This document shows, one piece after another, positions 59,794 to 64,000 of a stretch of DNA of 64,000 nt; the stretch's first letter is position 1, and each line of letters opens with the position of its first letter. Location of the stretch: assembly GCF_901875635.1 (NCBI RefSeq), contig NZ_CABFMN010000079.1:1-64000 (forward strand). Reading direction: 5' to 3'. A model generated the notes under the pieces. The model was not told the origin of the DNA. It worked only from the letters and a program-made list of their open reading frames with translations, and did no database searches. The translations under genes and the position numbers were made by a program. Source of the DNA: Xylophilus ampelinus (GTDB lineage Bacteria; Pseudomonadota; Gammaproteobacteria; Burkholderiales; Burkholderiaceae_C).

Positions 59794-60290
59794 GGCTTCT
59801 TCCCCTTCGGCTCTTCCCAGGGCAGGTCGTCCTCCAGATCCGCGAACGGATTGACGGCGTCCGGTGCCAACGGATCGGGCGCAGGGGTCATCCCCCGCAC
59901 GGGCGGGTACTTGGTGGTCTCGTGGTGCGCGACCATCGCGTCCGACCAGCAGGTGACTATTGATTCGATCACCCGCAGCGCTTCCGCTTCAGAGTAGTCG
60001 CCCAGCGGCTTAGTGAAGCCGATCTCGCCCGCTGCCTCGCCGAAAGCCTTGAGGCACTGGCGCATCGCGGCCAGCTCGACATCAGACGGATCGATCATGG
60101 CGACCCCCTTGATATCGGTGCGACCTTCCTTGGCTCGCAGCCAGTTGCCGTACAGCGCATGAAACGCGTTCTGACAGCGTTGCGAGCAGAACACCCAGTC
60201 GATGGGGTAGCGCCGGGGATTGCCGACACCGTGTCGGTTGTCGGTGTGGCCGAATCCCCGGGCCTGTCGTTTGCAGACCCAGCATTTCAT
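59790..60290 (-). CDS. DUF6511-like zinc-binding phage protein
   Basis: A 166-residue protein. The N-terminus carries paired cysteines (MKCWVCKRQARGFGHTDNRH, WVFCSQRCQNAFHALYGNWL) of treble-clef/zinc-ribbon type. The C-terminal part is acidic and proline-rich. It overlaps the nuclease gene by four bases and lies between it and the ssDNA-binding-like protein gene. Function unknown; a nucleic-acid-binding helper is plausible. Confidence 0.72.
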   Translation of the reverse strand: MKCWVCKRQARGFGHTDNRHGVGNPRRYPIDWVFCSQRCQNAFHALYGNWLRAKEGRTDIKGVAMIDPSDVELAAMRQCLKAFGEAAGEIGFTKPLGDYSEAEALRVIESIVTCWSDAMVAHHETTKYPPVRGMTPAPDPLAPDAVNPFADLEDDLPWEEPKGKKP

Positions 60291-60297
60291 CGCCCCC

Positions 60298-60924
60298 TCA
60301 CTGAGCCCAAGACGGCTTGCCCGTCATGGGTGCGCGTTGCGGAGCCGGTGTCTGATACGCGGGGGCTGCCTGCGCCGGAGCGCCGGACGTGCCACCACTC
60401 GAAGCCTTGGGCGGCACGCCCATCCACTTGGCGTAGTCGGGGTGATCCGGTTCGACCGCCACCTTGACCACGTTGCGGTCTTGGCCCTTGCCGTCCTTCT
60501 CGATGTCGACGCGGGCCAGGAACTCCAAGCCATCCAGTTCGTGGAAGCCCTGGATGCGGCGCGCGGCGGCGGCCTGGGGGCCGTTGTCCTGCGGGTGGAC
60601 GTTGCGGGCGCTGTTGAGCGCGGCGCGAATGAAGCTGCGCCCCATCTGACCCCAGGTCGGGCCCTTCTTCGAGTGCAGGCCGATGTTCGACCACATCTTG
60701 CGTTTGGCATGCTCGCCGCCAGTGACGACGAACTCGGCGGCGAGGTAGATCGCGCCGGTCTCGAAGGATTCGGTGGCGTAGCCGCCCGTCCAGCCCTGCG
60801 CCGGATCGTCGTGGCCACCGGGCTTGATGGTCATGCGCACAGGCACCAGCGTGCCCTTGGGGATGAGGTCGAAGCCCTGTTGCTGTTCGGCGTCGTTGAA
60901 GTCGTTCCAGTTCTGCGTGGTCAT
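60298..60924 (-). CDS. Phage single-stranded-DNA-binding-like protein (DUF669-like)
   Basis: A 208-residue protein. A compact N-terminal beta-rich domain (LIPKGTLVPVRMTIKPGGHD, YLAAEFVVTGGEHAKRKMWS, FLARVDIEKDGKGQDRNVVK) is followed by a Pro/Ala/Gln-rich, disordered tail (APAQAAPAYQTPAPQRAP), the layout of SSB-like proteins. Placement directly downstream of the Sak4-like gene supports ssDNA binding. The start at 60924 is preferred to 61005. Confidence 0.72.
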   Translation of the reverse strand: MTTQNWNDFNDAEQQQGFDLIPKGTLVPVRMTIKPGGHDDPAQGWTGGYATESFETGAIYLAAEFVVTGGEHAKRKMWSNIGLHSKKGPTWGQMGRSFIRAALNSARNVHPQDNGPQAAAARRIQGFHELDGLEFLARVDIEKDGKGQDRNVVKVAVEPDHPDYAKWMGVPPKASSGGTSGAPAQAAPAYQTPAPQRAPMTGKPSWAQ

Positions 60925-60929
60925 GGCGA

Positions 60930-61784
60930 TTACTCCTGAGATTCGTGAGATGCGGGAATGGCGGAATGGGCGGCGGCGCTTGCGGACATGGCTGCGCCCG
61001 CGCACTTGGCGATCAGCGCGCTCAGGTCCGGCGGTTCGAGCAGTTCGAGACGACCGCTGCGGTCTTTGGCCGGGAAGCCGTAGGGATTGACGGTGTGGGT
61101 GACGAAGGCGCGGTAGGCGCTGCCGTCCTCGGCCTTGATCTCGGCCAGCGTCACGACCTCGTCGACGATGCCGGGCAGCTCCAGGCTGGTCTTGCTGCCT
61201 TCGATCTGCGGCACGAACACCTTGCGGTTGTAGTCATCGAGGCGTTCGTCGAGGATGGCTACGAACACGACGTTCTTGCCGCGTGCGTGCTGCAGGTGGG
61301 TCAAGGCACTCACCATTTCCTGGCCCAGCAGGCCGTAGGCACTGCGCAGATCAGGCTTGCCGGAGCGGTCGCTGGTTGCACCGGGCTGCGTCTTGCACCA
61401 CGCGAAGCATTGGCGCGACAACTGCGTGATCGAGTCGAGGAAGAAGGTCTGGTAGCGGTCGAGCTGCGTCGCGTCGCCGAACTTCTCGATGACGTGGTCG
61501 TAGTGCGCCTGCGAGAAGGCAGACTCCGGCGGCAGCGACTTGTCCGGGCCCGCGAGGAACACGAAGAAGTCGCGGCTCTCGGGCCAGGACGCCGGTCGGA
61601 TGGTGTCGCCCGGCCAGTCGGCCACGGCCAGATCGCCTGCCTCGATGTCGATGAACAGCGTGGTCTTCGGATCGAGGTCTTTGAGCCGGGTGGTCTTGCC
61701 GATGCCGGACTTGCCCAGCATCAGCAGCTTGACGCCCTTGCGCTCGGCCATGCGCTGCTGCGCGGAGATGATCGGGAGGGCCAT
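60930..61784 (-). CDS. Sak4-like RecA-core ATPase
   Basis: A 284-residue ATPase. Walker A is LLMLGKSGIGKTTRLKDL (near residue 25), Walker B YQTFFLDSITQLSRQCFAWC and FVAILDERLDDYNRKVFVPQ follow. These match AAA_24/Sak4 proteins, which promote single-strand annealing with a cognate SSB. GGAGG lies upstream of the ATG at 61784, which overlaps the antirepressor stop. Confidence 0.87.
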   Translation of the reverse strand: MALPIISAQQRMAERKGVKLLMLGKSGIGKTTRLKDLDPKTTLFIDIEAGDLAVADWPGDTIRPASWPESRDFFVFLAGPDKSLPPESAFSQAHYDHVIEKFGDATQLDRYQTFFLDSITQLSRQCFAWCKTQPGATSDRSGKPDLRSAYGLLGQEMVSALTHLQHARGKNVVFVAILDERLDDYNRKVFVPQIEGSKTSLELPGIVDEVVTLAEIKAEDGSAYRAFVTHTVNPYGFPAKDRSGRLELLEPPDLSALIAKCAGAAMSASAAAHSAIPASHESQE

Positions 61785-62557
61785 CACGCCACCTCCTTCA
61801 ACTCTTCGGCGACGGCGGGATTCCAGAGAATCTGGTAGCCGCTGTGGCCGTTGCGCGAGTACGGCATGGCCTCGGCCCATGCTTCCCCGGCCTCGGTCAG
61901 TTCCCATTCGTCGCGGTCGTTGCGGAACTGGAAGCCGTGTGATGCCAGCAACTGGTTCGTGGCCTTGGCCGAGCGGTTGAGCAGCTTGCCGAGCTGGGTG
62001 GCGTTGAGCGAGCAGATCGGCTCGTTGGCGGCAGCGCTTTTGGCTGGAAGGGCGCGGCGCAGCACCTCTGTGGTGAGGCCAGTGTTCTCCTGAATGCAGG
62101 TCAACGTCGCCGCCATCGCAATGCCGGTCTTGACGCCCGGCACCTTGGCGACCGCCTCTCCGATCAGCAGGATCGCGCTCACGCGGTCGTGGGTCGGCGC
62201 GGGCAAGGAAGCCAGCGCGCCGGGGGCGGAATACGCGCCGGTCTTGCGGATCGCGGGCAGCACCTCGCCGGTCACCCAGCGTTTGAAGCGTTTCGCGGCG
62301 TCCTTGGTGCTGCCGAGGATCAGGGCGTAGAGGCCCGATTCGTTGACGTGGTTGGCGCGCTGCGTGCGCCCGAGGTTGTCGATGACCTCCAATTTCTGGA
62401 GGTCATCGGCATCGACGTGCGACTTGATCGCCTGAGACGGGTTGCCCATCTCCAATGCGTCGCAGACGTCGCTGGCGTTGAACCACGGCAGGCCAGCATC
62501 GTCGACCTGCACGCGCACGGCGTGCGCCTCGAACTGGAAGGGAATGATCGCGCTCAT
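61784..62557 (-). CDS. Bro-N domain antirepressor-like protein
   Basis: A 257-residue protein. The N-terminal Bro-N domain is clear (FNASDVCDALEMGNPSQAIK, LGRTQRANHVNESGLYALIL, FKRWVTGEVLPAIRKTGAYS). The C-terminal part (LNATQLGKLLNRSAKATNQL, RNDRDEWELTEAGEAWAEAM) is a second helix-turn-helix-like, KilA-C-type domain. Such proteins act as antirepressors or regulators. No cognate repressor is visible in the window. Confidence 0.85.
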   Translation of the reverse strand: MSAIIPFQFEAHAVRVQVDDAGLPWFNASDVCDALEMGNPSQAIKSHVDADDLQKLEVIDNLGRTQRANHVNESGLYALILGSTKDAAKRFKRWVTGEVLPAIRKTGAYSAPGALASLPAPTHDRVSAILLIGEAVAKVPGVKTGIAMAATLTCIQENTGLTTEVLRRALPAKSAAANEPICSLNATQLGKLLNRSAKATNQLLASHGFQFRNDRDEWELTEAGEAWAEAMPYSRNGHSGYQILWNPAVAEELKEVA

Positions 62558-62559
62558 GA

Positions 62560-62841
62560 TCAGTCCTCCCACGCGACGTCGACGATGCGGTCGGCCCCGC
62601 GCGCGGCGCGCTTGCGCGCCTCGGTGTGGAGTTCCTCCAGTGCGGTGCGGCGGCGGCCGAGCGCCAGGGCTTCGGCGTTGACGGTCTGGATGGCGAAGGC
62701 CAGTTCGTCCACCGTGGCCGCGTCGAGCGCGACGACCACGTCATGGCCGTCGGCATCGCGATAGCGGATGTCGTCGGGAAGGTGTTCGCCGTAGATGGAC
62801 GGCAGCTGCTTGCGCAGCGAAGCGATGAGGCTGGTGCTCAT
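62560..62841 (-). CDS. Small phage early protein, function unknown
   Basis: A 93-residue protein (MSTSLIASLRKQLPSIYGEH, IRYRDADGHDVVVALDAATV, AEALALGRRRTALEELHTEA). It starts two bases before the gene downstream of 62844 ends and is one of a tight early run. No family recognised. Confidence 0.6.
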   Translation of the reverse strand: MSTSLIASLRKQLPSIYGEHLPDDIRYRDADGHDVVVALDAATVDELAFAIQTVNAEALALGRRRTALEELHTEARKRAARGADRIVDVAWED

Positions 62842-62843
62842 GA

Positions 62844-63323
62844 TCAGTGCTCCGAATCGAGAGAAAGGGTGAAGGACGGCTTGCCGGAATCCACGGTGCG
62901 AGCGGCGGCGAACTGCTGCTGTAGCGCCGGAGGCCAGTTCGTGAAGCGGGATTCAGAGACGGACAACTTGATGTCGAGGTAGCCCTCGACCTTCTCGCCC
63001 GAGGCCACGATGCGCTCGGCGATTTCTGCCAGTTGCTTCTGATCCCAACTGACCTTCTTGGGCAGCTCGAACTTGATGCGCAGCTGGCCGTCGTCGAGGT
63101 GCACGGTGCCGAAGTCGCGGCCCGAATCGCGCAGTGCCGTGCGGGCCTGCTCGCCGTAGGCGGCATCGAGCGCCGCGTCGAACTTGGTGCGGGCCTTCTT
63201 GAGCCAGTCGAGGGCCTCGTCGAGGTTCTTGTCGATCTCGGCCTTCTGCACGGCGGGCAACGCGGCCAGTTGGCCGACGGACATCGCGGCGATGTCGGCG
63301 GGAAAGAGGGTGATGTCGTTCAT
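62844..63323 (-). CDS. Phage early protein, DUF3164-like appearance not confirmed
   Basis: A 159-residue protein (MNDITLFPADIAAMSVGQLA, LDEALDWLKKARTKFDAALD, LRIKFELPKKVSWDQKQLAE, YLDIKLSVSESRFTNWPPAL). It resembles the small proteins often found just upstream of recombination genes, with a helical front and a beta-rich rear. Start at 63323; the longer frame to 63494 runs into the next gene. No function can be stated. Confidence 0.65.
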   Translation of the reverse strand: MNDITLFPADIAAMSVGQLAALPAVQKAEIDKNLDEALDWLKKARTKFDAALDAAYGEQARTALRDSGRDFGTVHLDDGQLRIKFELPKKVSWDQKQLAEIAERIVASGEKVEGYLDIKLSVSESRFTNWPPALQQQFAAARTVDSGKPSFTLSLDSEH

Positions 63324-63334
63324 GGCATCGCTCC

Positions 63335-63598
63335 TCAGACCGCCGCGCGCTCGGACGTCGAGTCGTGCAGCGCCTGGCGCTCGAACTCGATGACCGCGTC
63401 CACGGGGTAGCCGACGCGCTTGGACAACTTCAGGTAGCGCGGGCCGCGACCTTCGCTGCGCCAGCGTTGCAGGGTCTTGGGGCTGACGCCCCACCGCTGG
63501 GCAAGTTCGTTTTCGTTGAGCACCCGGCGGTCGCCGGGTGAGAGGCTGTTGATCGCCTGCTGTGGCGACCGGGGGATACTGCTTGCTGCTGTCTGCAT
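63335..63598 (-). CDS. Helix-turn-helix DNA-binding protein (AlpA/MerR-like)
   Basis: An 87-residue protein. The C-terminal part (VLNENELAQRWGVSPKTLQR, WRSEGRGPRYLKLSKRVGYP, VDAVIEFERQALHDSTSERA) is the classical W-G-V-S-x-x-T-L-Q-R-W-R helix-turn-helix with G-P-x-Y-x-K-L wing. AGGAG lies seven bases before the ATG at 63598; the longer in-frame start at 63751 would run through the operator-like repeats. As first gene of the early operon it may bind those repeats. Confidence 0.82.
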   Translation of the reverse strand: MQTAASSIPRSPQQAINSLSPGDRRVLNENELAQRWGVSPKTLQRWRSEGRGPRYLKLSKRVGYPVDAVIEFERQALHDSTSERAAV

Positions 63599-63649
63599 GG
63601 AACGCTCCTGTTGCGTTGTTGAGGAACAGGTGTCATTCCAGACTTCGGG

Positions 63650-63704
63650 TGGCGAACCTTTAAGGGACGCAATGGCGAACCACGCGGGAACTTCGGGTTC
63701 GCCA
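63650..63704. promoter_or_regulatory. Three TGGCGAACC half-sites at 23-bp spacing (candidate early operator)
   Basis: TGGCGAACC occurs at 63650-63658 and 63673-63681, and its inverse GGTTCGCCA at 63696-63704; the starts are 23 bases apart each time. The set lies 52-106 bases upstream of the first early gene. The early promoter must lie within 63599-63725. Confidence 0.7.
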
Positions 63705-63720
63705 AAGTTCTCGCTGGATA

Positions 63721-63748
63721 CGAAAACGGCGGGCACAAGGCCCGCCGT
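63721..63748 (-). terminator. Terminator after merR
   Basis: ACGGCGGGC, loop ACAAG, GCCCGCCGT: a perfect 9-bp stem (63726-63748) followed on the minus strand by TTTTCG. It separates merR from the phage early operon. Confidence 0.75.
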
Positions 63749-63782
63749 CATCGTCGAGGATCAGTCAAGGGATGGCTGCGTG

Positions 63783-64000
63783 TCACTCCGTCTGCAAGGC
63801 GGCGATCAAGGGGCAGCGCACCCGGCCACGGACGGCATCGCAGCGCTGCACGAGCTCGGACAGCACCGCTTCGATGCGCTGCAGGTCATTCAGTCGCTCG
63901 CGAACGTCAACGAGTTTGCGCTGAGCCTGCGCACGCGCCTCGGCGCAGTGCGATCCGTCCTCGAGCTTGAGCAGTTCGGATACCTCGTCGAGACTGAAGC
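63783..64000 (-). CDS. merR: Mercury-resistance regulator MerR, N-terminal part outside the window
   Basis: The last 71 codons of a MerR-type regulator, stop at 63783. [20 protein letters not shown] holds the first mercury-binding cysteine, and [20 protein letters not shown] holds the other two with the same nine-residue spacing as Cys117/Cys126 of Tn21/Tn501 MerR. So it senses Hg(II) rather than another metal. merR normally stands divergent from merTPA, which would lie to the right of the window. No transposon end was recognised between it and the phage. Confidence 0.9.
   Translation of the reverse strand, partial: FSLDEVSELLKLEDGSHCAEARAQAQRKLVDVRERLNDLQRIEAVLSELVQRCDAVRGRVRCPLIAALQTE

Larger units (their letters stand above)
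25042..63598. mobile_element. Siphovirus-type prophage with lambda-like head genes
   Basis: About 38.6 kb of phage genes, all on the minus strand except five small genes at 50.3-52.4 kb. The order read right to left is regulation and recombination, replication, methylation, packaging, head, tail, then lysis. GpA-type terminase, lambda-type portal, S49 protease, gpD and gpE fix a lambda-like head; a tape measure of 1349 residues and a chaperone with a frameshift site fix a long non-contractile-type tail. No integrase, CI-like repressor or transposase gene is visible, so the right-hand limit is set only by the adjoining merR gene. All recognised structural genes look intact. Confidence 0.85.

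Noticed and set aside
63600..63782. Tn21/Tn501-type inverted repeat expected beside merR
   Set aside because: No GGGG-start 38-bp terminal repeat could be recognised between merR and the phage.

Overview
The window is high-GC DNA (strong G/C bias at third codon positions) from a betaproteobacterium, most likely a member of the Comamonadaceae (Burkholderiales). The support is a Bug-type tripartite tricarboxylate receptor, a Comamonadaceae-style complement of acyl-CoA genes, and short dispersed palindromic repeats of a kind I recall from Acidovorax/Delftia-type genomes. No rRNA, tRNA or CRISPR array was seen.

1-7.9 kb is chromosomal core: the 3' part of priA, a small membrane protein, a periplasmic ClpP-fold protein, an AEC-family permease, the Rep helicase gene, a lipoprotein gene overlapping rep, and outer-membrane phospholipase A, closed by a strong terminator. 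8-8.8 kb holds an aldo/keto reductase remnant and no intact gene.

8.8-24.9 kb is a catabolic island. Cluster 1, under a divergent LysR regulator, encodes a FAS1/MaoC-type hydratase, an acyl-CoA dehydrogenase, a family III CoA-transferase and a CitE-like lyase. These are the four activities needed to activate, oxidise, hydrate and cleave a small branched dicarboxylate. It continues into an ETF-ubiquinone oxidoreductase gene broken after about 80 codons, followed by intact etfB and etfA. Cluster 2, beside an IclR regulator, runs leftwards: an SDR, a MaoC hydratase, an NDP-forming acyl-CoA synthetase, a citryl-CoA-lyase-like protein and a second acyl-CoA dehydrogenase. An alpha-methylacyl-CoA racemase gene is divergent from it.

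25.0-63.6 kb is a siphovirus-type prophage with lambda-like head genes, nearly all on the minus strand. From right to left it has a helix-turn-helix gene, an antirepressor, a Sak4 / ssDNA-binding-like / Cas4-like recombination set, a P4-type primase-helicase, a RuvC-like resolvase, two tandem ParB-methyltransferase fusions, terminase, portal, protease with nested scaffold, decoration protein and capsid. The tail genes follow, with a T TTT TTT A frameshift site in the tail chaperone, then tape measure, tail-tip and fibre proteins and a holin/lysozyme lysis set. Five small genes at 50.3-52.4 kb are the only plus-strand phage genes; four of them are preceded by copies of one leader repeat. No integrase or CI-type repressor is visible. 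The last 218 bases are the 3' end of a merR gene, so a mercury-resistance locus probably lies to the right.
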